The position numbers and the translations under genes are program-made. A model generated the notes under the pieces. The model was not told the origin of the DNA. It did not search any database and worked only from the letters and a program-made list of their open reading frames with translations. A DNA stretch of 45,197 nucleotides from Bacteriovoracaceae bacterium (GTDB lineage: Bacteria > Bdellovibrionota > Bacteriovoracia > Bacteriovoracales > Bacteriovoracaceae): contig CANHIY010000007.1 in assembly GCA_947461175.1 (NCBI GenBank), positions 1 through 45,197 on the forward strand, read 5' to 3'. This document shows positions 1 through 8,730 of this stretch, piece after piece. The number at the start of each line of letters is the position of its first letter. Position 1 is the stretch's first letter.

Positions 1-635
1 ATATTAACCGCTCAGACATTTCAGTGGCCTTAGGAACTGGTCATAAGATAAATTTGTTAATTTTAGGAACAGAACCCCCGCAGACTCCACTAAAATCCCT
101 CGATATATTAAGTTTAAAACAGCGAAAATTAAAAAATGAATTAGGCCCTGAATTTATCGTTAAACCCTTTTGGAATGAGTATGATTTTCTCATAGAGGCG
201 GTGAAAGTTGAAAAGTTCTCCATTTCCCTCATTCTTCAACTGATCGTGGTTGTTGCCGTTTTTAATATTATTGCTTTCGTGATCTATATTATGGAAAAAA
301 AAGCACAGGATTTTTTTTTCCTCAGGGCCGTGGGCCTCTCTTTAAAAGTTTTGTCACAATTTTGGCTTATCTCTGTCATGCTCATCTGGAGTCTTTCCTG
401 TGTAGGGGCCCATCTCCTCTCTTTGTTTTTTAACTGGAGTCTCCAAAATCTCTCCTTCCTTCAAATTCCGGGTGAAGTTTACGTCCTTTCTTCCCTAAGC
501 ATAAAACTTGATACTGCTGATTATTTTATCGTTTATGGAATTTCTTTGATCTGGATCCTTCTTGCTTCATTTATCGGATACCTAAGACTTAAAAAGAAGC
601 CCATCATACAAGGACTTCGACAGGAGTTTAGTTAA
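1..635 (+). CDS. LolC/LolE-family lipoprotein-releasing ABC transporter permease, C-terminal part (5' end outside window)
   Basis: The frame is open from the first bases of the window, so the true start lies upstream; the GTG at 24 is probably internal. The visible ~210 residues end in an FtsX-type permease domain. A membrane segment near residues 68-90 is followed by a 'FFLRAVG' motif matching the 'xLRxxG' signature of LolC/E and MacB C-termini. Two further hydrophobic segments follow, then a short basic tail. LolC/E with LolD extracts outer-membrane-destined lipoproteins from the inner membrane and passes them to LolA. The stop codon overlaps the lolD start by one base (TAATG), implying translational coupling. 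LolC, LolE or a single LolF-type permease cannot be told apart without the N-terminal half. Confidence 0.85.
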   Translation, partial: INRSDISVALGTGHKINLLILGTEPPQTPLKSLDILSLKQRKLKNELGPEFIVKPFWNEYDFLIEAVKVEKFSISLILQLIVVVAVFNIIAFVIYIMEKKAQDFFFLRAVGLSLKVLSQFWLISVMLIWSLSCVGAHLLSLFFNWSLQNLSFLQIPGEVYVLSSLSIKLDTADYFIVYGISLIWILLASFIGYLRLKKKPIIQGLRQEFS

Positions 636-1294
636 TGAGTTTTATTTTACTTTCAAATGTTGAGAAGTCCTTTGGACAAACTAAAGTTTTAAGTCAGCTC
701 AACCTTAGGATTGAGTCTAAAGAGCTCGTTGCTATCCGAGGGGCCTCTGGTTCTGGGAAATCAACCCTTCTTTATCTCTTAGGTGGTCTGGATCATCCCA
801 GTTCTGGAAACGTGATTATTGATCATAAAAATTTGACATCCATGAATGATGAAGACCTAGCTTTTTTTAGGAACTCAACCGTTGGTTTTGTTTTTCAGTT
901 TCACTTTCTTTTGCCATCGATGACATGCAGAGACAACATCTTACTTCCTGGAAGAATTGGTGGTAAAAATATAAAGAGCATTGAAAAAGATATTGAAGAA
1001 TTGGCAAAAATACTTGGTGTTTCTCATTGTCTTTCGAAATTTCCATTTGAAATATCAGGGGGAGAACAACAGCGCGTAAACATCATCCGTGCTTTATCTC
1101 TTCGACCAAAAATGCTTCTTTGTGATGAGCCCACAGGTAATCTTGATTCAAAAAACTCAGAAAAGGTAACAACTCTTCTCAAAAATCTCGCCGCAGATTT
1201 TGGGGCCACTCTTCTAGTTGTGACTCATGACGACAAGGTTGCGTCTTGTTTTCCTCGAAAAATAGTCATTGAAGATGGTCAGATAATTGGCTAG
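635..1294 (+). CDS. lolD: Lipoprotein-releasing system ATP-binding protein LolD
   Basis: A 219-residue ABC ATPase of normal LolD length. Visible motifs are Walker A GASGSGKST (residues 36-44), Q-loop Gln at about 88, signature SGGEQQR (141-147), Walker B LLCDEP (161-166) with the D-loop NLDS, and the H-loop His in VVTHD (about 198). The SGGEQQR signature and NLDS D-loop are typical of the LolD/MacB/FtsE group. It powers the inner-membrane complex that releases lipoproteins to LolA. It overlaps the upstream permease gene by one base, and bamA follows about 100 bases later, so it opens an outer-membrane biogenesis block. LolD is preferred over MacB because of this context. Confidence 0.92.
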   Translation: MSFILLSNVEKSFGQTKVLSQLNLRIESKELVAIRGASGSGKSTLLYLLGGLDHPSSGNVIIDHKNLTSMNDEDLAFFRNSTVGFVFQFHFLLPSMTCRDNILLPGRIGGKNIKSIEKDIEELAKILGVSHCLSKFPFEISGGEQQRVNIIRALSLRPKMLLCDEPTGNLDSKNSEKVTTLLKNLAADFGATLLVVTHDDKVASCFPRKIVIEDGQIIG

Positions 1295-1391
1295 AATTTT
1301 TTACTGCAAACAAAATTAACCACATAATTCTTTGCGTAAGAAACCTCCTTGTTTTTTATCAAAGACAACATGCCGAAGAAGGAACTTCTCA

Positions 1392-3695
1392 TTGAAAAAA
1401 GCTCAGCTTCTTTTTCTTATTATTTTTTCACTGATTCAGATATTTCCTGTTTCAGCAGAAGAGTCCATTGGTCCTATTAGAGAGATGTTTCGTGTTGATT
1501 CAATTGAGGTAACTGGGAACCGAAAGGTTGAAGCAGAAGCCATTTTTGAGAAATTAGGCACCAGAGCTGAGATGATCTTGGACAATTATCTTTTGAGAAA
1601 AGATCTTAATCACATTTATGAGATGAAATATTTCGAAGAAGTAGAGGCTTATCATAAAATCTCAAATGGAAAAAATATTCTTCTTTTTAAACTCAAGGAA
1701 AAACCAATCATTGGAAAAATCAGTTTTTCTGGAAATGATGAAATAAATGATGATGACCTGAAAGAACAAATAAAGACTAAGGAATTTAACATTCTTGATG
1801 TTTCAACACTTAAGAATGATCTTCTGTTACTTCAAAAACACTATGAAGAAAAAGGTTATTTCCTGGCCCTTGCAAATTATCAGATTAAAGATAATAAAAA
1901 TGGTTCCGTTGACTTGAAATTTATTATTAAAGAGTGGGATAAGGTTCGTGTAAAAAAGATTACTTTTCTTGGAAATAAAAAAATCCTGGATCAGGAGTTG
2001 AAAAATTTCATGCAGACACGGGAGGAGTCTTACTTTTCTTTTCTCTCTGGTTCCGGAAATTTTAAAGAGATTAACTTTCAAACTGATGTCGAAAGATTAA
2101 AATACTACTACAAAACCCGAGGCTACCTTCAGGTTAATATCCAGAATCCTGAGGTGACAGCTTCAGAAGATAAAAAGTGGATTTTCATCACTGTTCGCAT
2201 TGAAGAGGGACCACAGTTTACGGTGAATGATATTTCATTTAACGGTGAACTTCTCTTCGAAAACAAGGAGATGAGTAAGAAGTTAAAGCTAAAAAATGGT
2301 GACATCTACAACGAGGAAAATTTACGACTTGATATCCAAACCCTTACAGAAATGTACCAGGATAAGGGGTATGCATTCGCTAACGTTCTGAGGACCCTTG
2401 AAGTCGTCCCCGGCGAGAATAAAGTGGATGTGGTTTTTTCATTTGAAAAAGGTGTTATTGCCTACTTTGGTAAGATCATCATGAAAGGAAATACTAAAAC
2501 AAGAGATAAGGTTATTCGTCGTGAACTTAAAATCCACGAAGGAGACATGTATTCTGGTTCGAAACTTCGTCTTTCAAAAGAAAATGTCAATCGCTTAGGG
2601 TTTTTTCAGCCTGAAAGTGTCGTCTTTAACACCATTACGCGAAAAGGCACTGACAACATCCTAGATGTAGAAATTTCTATAAAAGAGCGACCTACTGGAC
2701 AGATTTCTCTTGGTGCTGGATACTCCACGGCCACCCAGGGATTTGTTCAGGCCTCAGTAGCGCAAAACAATTTTAGGGGTTTAGGGCAAAACATAAATGC
2801 CAACCTTTCCTACTCGAATCGTCAGCAAATTTATAATGTTGGTTTCACTGAGCCCTATCTTTTTGACTCCAAGTGGACAGCAGGCGCCGATTATTACCAA
2901 ACTCTTTCTTTTTTCATCAGGTCTTTTGTTTACAGAAAGCACGGAGGGGATATTCGAGTTGGTCATCCTATTTTTGAGTACACCCGTTTATTTTTAACTT
3001 ATCGTTACGAAGATAATAATGTGAGTAATGTTATTAATGAGGGAATTGATCCCAAGGTGGAGAATGGTTCTGCCTCTTCCATTCAGGCCTCAATTATTCG
3101 TGACAAGCGGAATAATATTTTTGAACCAACCAATGGTTACTACACATCTGGATCAGTTGAGTACACTGGACTTGGTGGAACCATGAGATGGATGAAAGGT
3201 GAGCTAGAAGGAAGATTTTATAAGCCTGTATGGGGTGATCTTGTACTAAGGTCTCGTCTAAATCTTTCTCAGTTGTTTAAAACCACATCTCGTGAAATCC
3301 CCCGGGTTGAAAAATTCTCCATGGGTGGAGCTAGAAATATGAGGGGATTTAATCTTGAAGATATTGGTCCCATTAGAAAGGCTAGAAATACCCAAACAAA
3401 TCGTTTAGAAGACTTTAACTTCGGTGGTCTTTTTAGTTTATTAGGAACCTTAGAATTTGAGCATCCTCTCATTAAAGAAGCTGGTCTGAAATGGGTGGTC
3501 TTTTATGATACAGGTAACGTTTATGAAACTCGTTTAGGGGAAAAGGGCGACTATTCCCTCCGCGCAGATTACGGATTTGGCTTTAGGTGGTTCTCTCCTA
3601 TTGGAGTGCTACGATTTGAGTTTGGTTTCCCAGTGAATCCACTTGAGAGAGAGAGTTCCAATCAATTTAATTTTGACATAGGACAATTATTTTAA
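1392..3695 (+). CDS. bamA: Outer membrane protein assembly factor BamA
   Basis: BamA folds and inserts beta-barrel proteins into the outer membrane. I place the start at TTG 1392: it follows a purine-rich SD (GAAGAAGGA) by about 9 bases and gives a clean signal peptide (MKKAQLLFLIIFS..., cleavage near VSA/EES). The open frame extends to another TTG at 1332, but that adds a Cys- and Arg-rich leader that does not look like a signal peptide. Residues about 35-400 form tandem POTRA domains, with repeated patterns such as 'VDSIEVTGN', 'ISFSGN' and 'ITFLGNK'. The rest is a 16-strand Omp85 barrel. The conserved loop-6 motif appears as MRGF. The protein ends in Phe, as expected of a BAM substrate signal. 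Length (767 aa) is normal. Confidence 0.95.
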   Translation: MKKAQLLFLIIFSLIQIFPVSAEESIGPIREMFRVDSIEVTGNRKVEAEAIFEKLGTRAEMILDNYLLRKDLNHIYEMKYFEEVEAYHKISNGKNILLFKLKEKPIIGKISFSGNDEINDDDLKEQIKTKEFNILDVSTLKNDLLLLQKHYEEKGYFLALANYQIKDNKNGSVDLKFIIKEWDKVRVKKITFLGNKKILDQELKNFMQTREESYFSFLSGSGNFKEINFQTDVERLKYYYKTRGYLQVNIQNPEVTASEDKKWIFITVRIEEGPQFTVNDISFNGELLFENKEMSKKLKLKNGDIYNEENLRLDIQTLTEMYQDKGYAFANVLRTLEVVPGENKVDVVFSFEKGVIAYFGKIIMKGNTKTRDKVIRRELKIHEGDMYSGSKLRLSKENVNRLGFFQPESVVFNTITRKGTDNILDVEISIKERPTGQISLGAGYSTATQGFVQASVAQNNFRGLGQNINANLSYSNRQQIYNVGFTEPYLFDSKWTAGADYYQTLSFFIRSFVYRKHGGDIRVGHPIFEYTRLFLTYRYEDNNVSNVINEGIDPKVENGSASSIQASIIRDKRNNIFEPTNGYYTSGSVEYTGLGGTMRWMKGELEGRFYKPVWGDLVLRSRLNLSQLFKTTSREIPRVEKFSMGGARNMRGFNLEDIGPIRKARNTQTNRLEDFNFGGLFSLLGTLEFEHPLIKEAGLKWVVFYDTGNVYETRLGEKGDYSLRADYGFGFRWFSPIGVLRFEFGFPVNPLERESSNQFNFDIGQLF

Positions 3696-3729
3696 AGAAT
3701 GATATGTTTTCCTTCCAAGGAGTTTAATT

Positions 3730-4236
3730 ATGAAAATGATACTGAGTTTGATTCTAGTTACCTTTAGTTTTTCTTCTTTTTCATCTGTTGTGGTTGGATT
3801 AGTTGATATTCAAAAAATTATTACTTCTATTAAAGAGGGAAAATCTGTTCAAAAAAATCTAGAGAAATCCTTTAATGATAAAAAAGCGATCCTGAAAAAA
3901 GAAGAAGATAAAATTAAAAAAGCTCAGGAAGATTATAAAAAACAGGCCATGGTCCTTGCTGAAAATGCTCGTTCTACAAAAGAGCGTGAAATTCAGGAAA
4001 TGATGCTTAAACTTCAGAATAAAACCATGGAGTATCAGCGTGAAATTCAAAAATTGGAACAGGATATGAAAAAGCCAATTCTTGAAAAATTACGTCCTAT
4101 CATTGATGAGGTTTCTAAGGTTAATAAAGTGGCCATGACATTTGAGCTGTCTGCAGCACCCATCGTTTACGCAGAAGAGAAAAAAGACCTCACAGACGAT
4201 GTGATTAAGGCCTACGACAAAAAGTACACCAAGTAG
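3730..4236 (+). CDS. skp: OmpH/Skp-family periplasmic chaperone
   Basis: This 168-residue protein has an N-terminal signal peptide (MKMILSLILVTFSF...) and a short beta segment 'VVGLVDIQKIIT' typical of Skp. A long, highly charged coiled coil (about residues 35-115) forms the tentacle hairpin. The C-terminal part returns to a beta strand, 'VAMTFELSAAPIVYAEEKKDLTDDVIKAYDKKY', split here only by the turn. Skp trimers hold unfolded outer-membrane proteins between the Sec translocon and BAM, and a position directly after bamA is the classical arrangement. An AAGGAG SD precedes the ATG. Skp family members diverge in sequence, so the call rests on architecture plus context. Confidence 0.88.
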   Translation: MKMILSLILVTFSFSSFSSVVVGLVDIQKIITSIKEGKSVQKNLEKSFNDKKAILKKEEDKIKKAQEDYKKQAMVLAENARSTKEREIQEMMLKLQNKTMEYQREIQKLEQDMKKPILEKLRPIIDEVSKVNKVAMTFELSAAPIVYAEEKKDLTDDVIKAYDKKYTK

Positions 4237-4254
4237 TAAAGAGTGGAGGGCGGG

Positions 4255-5301
4255 TTGAAGCTCCAGGAATTATCTCAGTTTGACTCAAGTTTAAAGTTTA
4301 TCCAAAATCAGACGTGGCCAGAAGAGATTCTGGCCATTTCTCATTTAGATTCATTACTTGAAAATTCTCTCGTCTTTATTAAAAATTCAAAATTCCTACA
4401 AAAACTTAAGTTCCAGCTCGAAAAAGCAGTTTCTCTTAGAGTGGGAGTTATCATTGAGGAAAAGTTTTTTTTCAGCCTCGGGGATGATGTTAAATCTGAC
4501 CTTGATAAACTTTCCTGGTTGGCCACCACCTCAAATGTGGCCCAAAGTTTGGCCCTCATTTCAAAACCCTTTTATGATGAAAAAATGAAGTGGGTTAATA
4601 CCCAGGTTGATGGCCGCCAGATGGGCACTACCGAGATTCATCCTGCCGCTTATATTGCTCAAAATGTGTTTATCGGTGAGCATGTGAAGATAGGTAAAGA
4701 TGTTGAAATCATGCCAGGAGTTGTCATCCATTCCTGGTCAGAAATTGGTGAGGGAACAAAAATCTTTTCTAACGTGACTATCTACCCTTTTACTAAAATA
4801 GGCAAAGATTGTCGGATACACTCTGGGACAGTTATTGGATCTGATGGTTATGGTTATACCTTTAGGAACGGACATCATCTGAAAATTTGGCACTTCGGTG
4901 GTGTAGAAATTAAGGATGATGTAGAGATTGGTTCAAATACCTCTATTGATATGGGAACTTTTTCTCCCACTGTTATTGGATCTGGCACGCGTATCGATAA
5001 TTTGGTTCAGGTTGCACACAACGTGAAAGTGGGAAGAGGTTGTATTATCTGCGGTCAAAGTGGAGTTGCTGGAAGTGCTGTTCTGGAAGATTTTGTAGTC
5101 TTAGGGGGCAGAGCGGCCATAGGTCCTGATGCTTTTATTGGTACTGGAAGTCAGGTGGCAGGCGGGGCGAAAGTCAATGAAGGAGCCATCTGGCCCGCGG
5201 GTTCAAAACTTGGGGGTCATCCCGCTAGAGATCTTAGGGAGTGGATGAGGGGAGTTGCTTATCTTCGTACAATGTCTTTAAAGGATAAATCGAAGGACTA
5301 A
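4255..5301 (+). CDS. lpxD: UDP-3-O-(3-hydroxyacyl)glucosamine N-acyltransferase LpxD
   Basis: LpxD adds the second hydroxyacyl chain to the lipid A precursor, using acyl-ACP. The N-terminal ~115 residues are the uridine-binding domain. They are followed by left-handed beta-helix hexapeptide repeats (residues about 125-320, e.g. 'IGEHVKIGKDVEIMPGVVI'). The catalytic His is in VQVAHNVKVG (H255). The motif SGTVIGSDGYGYT is characteristic of LpxD. TTG 4255 is chosen because GGAGGG lies 4-5 bases upstream; a GTG at 4243 would put that SD inside the coding region. The gene starts just after skp and ends 2 bases before fabZ. Confidence 0.94.
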   Translation: MKLQELSQFDSSLKFIQNQTWPEEILAISHLDSLLENSLVFIKNSKFLQKLKFQLEKAVSLRVGVIIEEKFFFSLGDDVKSDLDKLSWLATTSNVAQSLALISKPFYDEKMKWVNTQVDGRQMGTTEIHPAAYIAQNVFIGEHVKIGKDVEIMPGVVIHSWSEIGEGTKIFSNVTIYPFTKIGKDCRIHSGTVIGSDGYGYTFRNGHHLKIWHFGGVEIKDDVEIGSNTSIDMGTFSPTVIGSGTRIDNLVQVAHNVKVGRGCIICGQSGVAGSAVLEDFVVLGGRAAIGPDAFIGTGSQVAGGAKVNEGAIWPAGSKLGGHPARDLREWMRGVAYLRTMSLKDKSKD

Positions 5302-5303
5302 CG

Positions 5304-5804
5304 ATGTTAATGGATAAAAATCAGGTCATGAGTTTTCTTCCTCATAGGAGTCCTTTTCTCTTTATAGATTCCGTAAAGGAAGTGATCCTGCCGGAAAATT
5401 TAAAAGAAAAAAAACCACCATTTGATAATCAAGATATGATTGGTGGTAAATGCATTTGTTTGTTCAAGGTAGAAAGTCATTTATCTATCTTGGAAGGACA
5501 TTTTCCTGGTCAACCTATACTACCTGGAGTCATACAAATTGAGATGATGGCACAGGCGGCTTCATTCCTGGTTGTGAATTGTCTTGAAAAACCAATCGAC
5601 CAGGCGAAATTAGACGTACAACTTCTAGGAGTGGATGGAGCAAGGTTTAGAAAACCTATTTTCCCGCCGATGGATCTGGAAATTCATGCAACTTTAAAAA
5701 AAGTACGAGGCACGTTACAGGTTTATGATTGTGAAATTTACTCCGATGGAGAGTTGATTTCACAGACAAATATTATGGCATCATTAAAAATTAATTATCT
5801 ATAA
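5304..5804 (+). CDS. fabZ: 3-hydroxyacyl-ACP dehydratase FabZ
   Basis: This is a hot-dog-fold dehydratase of type II fatty acid synthesis, which competes with LpxA/LpxD for 3-hydroxyacyl-ACP. The hallmark GHFPGQPILPGV carries the catalytic His (H66), and the helix IEMMAQAASF supplies the catalytic Glu (E80). The N-terminal 'LPHRSPFLFIDSV' is the usual FabZ opening. At 166 residues it is about 15-20 longer than typical. The extra length is a charged insertion (about residues 30-48) before the strand that normally follows 'D.V'. A second ATG six bases downstream (M3) is an equally possible start. It overlaps nothing but is clearly in the lpx operon. Confidence 0.93.
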   Translation: MLMDKNQVMSFLPHRSPFLFIDSVKEVILPENLKEKKPPFDNQDMIGGKCICLFKVESHLSILEGHFPGQPILPGVIQIEMMAQAASFLVVNCLEKPIDQAKLDVQLLGVDGARFRKPIFPPMDLEIHATLKKVRGTLQVYDCEIYSDGELISQTNIMASLKINYL

Positions 5805-5817
5805 AAAGTGAGAAATT

Positions 5818-6621
5818 ATGTCACTCAATTATCAAGCACATCCTATGGCATTTATTCACCCTGAAGCAAAAATTGGAAAAAATGTCCAAATTGGTCCGTT
5901 TTGCGTTATAGGACCGAATGTTGAGGTTGGTGATGATTGTTTTTTTCATTCAAATGTAGTCGTAGATGGTTACACCAAAATTGGAGCTGGCAACAAATTT
6001 TATCAATTTGGCTCCATCGGTGCACCTCCTCAGGACAATTCCTACAAGGGGGAGCCCACTGAAACAATTATTGGGGACAACAATACCTTTCGAGAATACG
6101 TCTCCATTCACCGAGGGACTTTAAAACAAGATAAAAAAACAATAGTGGGCTCAAACTCTCTTTTCATGGCCTATTGTCATATCGCTCATGATTGTAATCT
6201 GGGTAACAACCTCACCTTTGCCAATTCAGTCAATCTTGCAGGACACGTGACCATAGGTGATCGGGTGATTATTGGTGGTAACACAGGTATTTCTCAGTTT
6301 GTGACCCTAGGTAAAGGGGCCTATATTGGCGGTGCTTCTGCCATTGATCGTGATGTCCCAAACTTCTGTACGGCTTATGGTAACCGGATACGTCTTAAAG
6401 GAATCAATATCATTGGGTTAAAACGTCAAGGCCATTCCAAAGAAACTGTTTCAGAGGTGGTGGATTTTTACAGAACGATGGAAGCCTCCGCTCTTGCTCC
6501 CAGGGCCTTTATCAATCACCCTGAGTTAATGGATGAATTCAAAAACAACACAGTTATTCAGGACATTGCTGCCTTTATACAAAAATCTGAAATCGGTATC
6601 GCACCATTTATGGCCGGTTAA
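5818..6621 (+). CDS. lpxA: UDP-GlcNAc acyltransferase LpxA
   Basis: LpxA is the first enzyme of lipid A synthesis, a trimeric left-handed beta helix transferring a 3-hydroxyacyl chain from ACP. Hexapeptide repeats run from about residue 10 to 185. The catalytic His is H124 in HIAHDC, and the Asp in 'PPQDNSYKGEP' matches the conserved substrate-binding position. The C-terminal helical domain begins after GINIIGLKRQGHS. In E. coli the motif AVHQF carries a His that here is Ser (GISQF, S159). This may reflect a different sugar nucleotide or acyl chain. The length of 267 aa is typical. Confidence 0.95.
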   Translation: MSLNYQAHPMAFIHPEAKIGKNVQIGPFCVIGPNVEVGDDCFFHSNVVVDGYTKIGAGNKFYQFGSIGAPPQDNSYKGEPTETIIGDNNTFREYVSIHRGTLKQDKKTIVGSNSLFMAYCHIAHDCNLGNNLTFANSVNLAGHVTIGDRVIIGGNTGISQFVTLGKGAYIGGASAIDRDVPNFCTAYGNRIRLKGINIIGLKRQGHSKETVSEVVDFYRTMEASALAPRAFINHPELMDEFKNNTVIQDIAAFIQKSEIGIAPFMAG

Positions 6622-6650
6622 TTTTTAGAACAAGTTCTCAAGGTGATAAA

Positions 6651-7616
6651 ATGAAAAAAGTTAGAGTTGCAGTTTTAGGGTATGGTCATCTTGGAAAATG
6701 GCATTGTCAGAAGGTTGTCGCTCATGAAGCTGTTGCAGAATTTGTGGCCATTGTGGAGAAATTTCCAGCAGGTCAGGATCTTGCACGTACGAACCATCCC
6801 AAGGTTAAAGTGGTAAGTGATATTCAAGAAGTTATTCATGAAATAGATGCAGCTTTTATCGTTACACCCACATCAACTCATTTTGAGCTGGTAAAGTATC
6901 TCATAGAGAATAATAAGCATGTCTTTTGTGAAAAGCCCCTTTGTTCTGATGATCAGGAGTCTCAAGAACTTCGAAAGATTGCTGGCGGTAAAAATCTGAT
7001 TATTCAGATAGGTCACTCGGAGCGTTTTCATGAAGCATGGGATCAGCTTCGCGAAAGGTTTCAAAGGCTAAATCCACCTTATTCTGTGCGAATTAACCGG
7101 GTTGCTCCTTTTAAAGGGCGAGCAACAGATGTGGATGTGGTTCAGGATCTTGCCATTCATGATCTGGATTTGCTGTCTTTTCTTTTCAAACAAAAACCCA
7201 AAATGATTTCTGCCACCGGTCACAAGATAAGAACTCAAAAATGGGACCATGTTGCTATCCATGTTTTGATGGAGAATAAATGTGAGGCATCCATCGTGGT
7301 AGGTCGAAATGCTGTGAAAGAGGTTCGTGACCTAGAAGTAACGTCGAAAGATGGGATGATCCTGGTAGATCTTTTTACAAATAAGATTTATGAAGCAAGT
7401 TCTTCAAATTTTAATGATGGCAGTTTTGTTAAGGAAGTCTTGTACCCTAAAAGAGATCATCTCCTTCTAGAGCATGAGCATTTTTATTCTTCTATTCTTC
7501 ATCACAAACCTTCGGTCATAAATCTTAAGGATGGGTTGAATGCTGTCCACCTGGTTGATTGTACCTTAAATTCGTTAGAAACTCAGTTACCAGTAACGGT
7601 AAAAGATCTTGAATAG
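6651..7616 (+). CDS. Gfo/Idh/MocA-family NAD(P)-dependent oxidoreductase, candidate GnnA-like UDP-GlcNAc 3-dehydrogenase
   Basis: A 321-residue Rossmann oxidoreductase. The dinucleotide-binding motif is GYGHLG (residues 10-15), the family EKP motif is at 94-96, and the active-site helix is 'DLAIHDLDLLSF'. The family acts on sugars and nucleotide sugars. Its place between lpxA and lpxB is where gnnA lies in Acidithiobacillus, whose product oxidises UDP-GlcNAc at C3 so that a transaminase (GnnB) can make the 3-amino sugar for amide-rich lipid A. No GnnB-like aminotransferase is present in this window, so the substrate is an inference from family and position. The lpxB start lies inside its last codons (8-base overlap), which supports co-translation. 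Confidence 0.75.
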   Translation: MKKVRVAVLGYGHLGKWHCQKVVAHEAVAEFVAIVEKFPAGQDLARTNHPKVKVVSDIQEVIHEIDAAFIVTPTSTHFELVKYLIENNKHVFCEKPLCSDDQESQELRKIAGGKNLIIQIGHSERFHEAWDQLRERFQRLNPPYSVRINRVAPFKGRATDVDVVQDLAIHDLDLLSFLFKQKPKMISATGHKIRTQKWDHVAIHVLMENKCEASIVVGRNAVKEVRDLEVTSKDGMILVDLFTNKIYEASSSNFNDGSFVKEVLYPKRDHLLLEHEHFYSSILHHKPSVINLKDGLNAVHLVDCTLNSLETQLPVTVKDLE

Positions 7617-8730
7617 TTGTTTAATTATTGCCGGAGAAAAATCTGGTGAAGAGCATGCCATGAGTTTTTTTCCCGAGCTTCATAAGCTTTGTCCGGATGT
7701 GAAATTCTATGGAGTGGGGGGAGACAGCTTAAGAAATCATGGTGTGGAGCTCCTCTATCACTTAAAAGATTTCTCAAGTATGGGGTTCTCAGAAGTTGTT
7801 GGTAAAATTCCTTTTTACTTTAAAGCCCTGAAAAAAATTGAAAGTGAAGTCCTAAGCCGTGGAACTCAGACTGCAATCCTCATAGATTTTCAAGATTTTA
7901 ATATGCGGCTTGCCGCAAAACTCAAGCGCCATGGAGTTAAGATCCTCTACTACGTTGCTCCCCAGGCCTGGGCCTGGAAGGCCCACCGTGCAGCTCGGCT
8001 TTCAGAAAATGTGCATACCCTGTTTACGATACTTCCCTTTGAAAAAGAATGGTTTGGTTCCAAAGGAGTAAAACAGATTAAGTCTATCCCACATCCGCTG
8101 ATGATCACCTATAAAAATGAACTCAGTTTGATTCCTGAAAAGCCTTTCGGTAGTTGGGGAAAGGAATTAAAAATCTTGCTTTTACCGGGCTCCAGAAATT
8201 TTGAAGTTCTAAGTTTACTTCCTGAATTCATAAAAACGATTCACATCCTAAGAAAGGTGATGGACATTAAGGTGTGTCTTGTCACTGTCAGTCACATAAA
8301 TACAGATATCTACGAAATGTATAAAAATGATGTGGATGTTTTTTATTCCTCAGAGGATTTAATCAAGGCCATGAAGGAGTGCCATTTTGCCATAGCGGCC
8401 AGTGGAACCGTTACGCTTAGTACTGGTCTATTTGAGCTTCCTACGGTGGTCTGCTACAAGGCAAGTTTATTGAATGAATTTATTTTTTATAATTTGATCA
8501 AATATCAGGGCCCCATTTCTCTTACCAATATTATCCACAATCAAAGATTGTTCCCTGAATTTATACAGGGAGAAGTAAATCCGTCCTTGATTTCCTCAGT
8601 AATTAAGACTTGGACAACAAATGAAAAGATTTATAATGAATTGAAAGCGAAACTTAAGGAAACCAGGAAACTTCTCTCGGGAGAGGCTTTTTCTGTTCCT
8701 ATCTATATGTCGCAGGTTATCCATGAGTGA
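7609..8730 (+). CDS. lpxB: Lipid-A-disaccharide synthase LpxB
   Basis: LpxB (glycosyltransferase family 19) joins UDP-diacylglucosamine and lipid X into the tetraacyl disaccharide at the inner membrane. Diagnostic motifs are an N-terminal AGEKSGE (usual form AGEASGD), the core 'YYVAPQAWAWKAHRA' with 'FTILPFEKEWF', and the C-terminal 'AASGTVTLSTGLFELPTVVCYK' that binds the nucleotide. Length (373 aa) matches the family. The start is TTG, overlapping the end of the upstream oxidoreductase gene by 8 bases. The next gene, lpxK, begins 8 bases before its stop, so three genes form a translationally coupled chain. Confidence 0.95.
   Translation: MNSCLIIAGEKSGEEHAMSFFPELHKLCPDVKFYGVGGDSLRNHGVELLYHLKDFSSMGFSEVVGKIPFYFKALKKIESEVLSRGTQTAILIDFQDFNMRLAAKLKRHGVKILYYVAPQAWAWKAHRAARLSENVHTLFTILPFEKEWFGSKGVKQIKSIPHPLMITYKNELSLIPEKPFGSWGKELKILLLPGSRNFEVLSLLPEFIKTIHILRKVMDIKVCLVTVSHINTDIYEMYKNDVDVFYSSEDLIKAMKECHFAIAASGTVTLSTGLFELPTVVCYKASLLNEFIFYNLIKYQGPISLTNIIHNQRLFPEFIQGEVNPSLISSVIKTWTTNEKIYNELKAKLKETRKLLSGEAFSVPIYMSQVIHE

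Noticed and set aside
1332-1391. Longer BamA N-terminus from TTG 1332
   Set aside because: It would put about 20 Cys/Arg-rich residues before a clear signal peptide, and the SD at about 1376-1382 matches TTG 1392.
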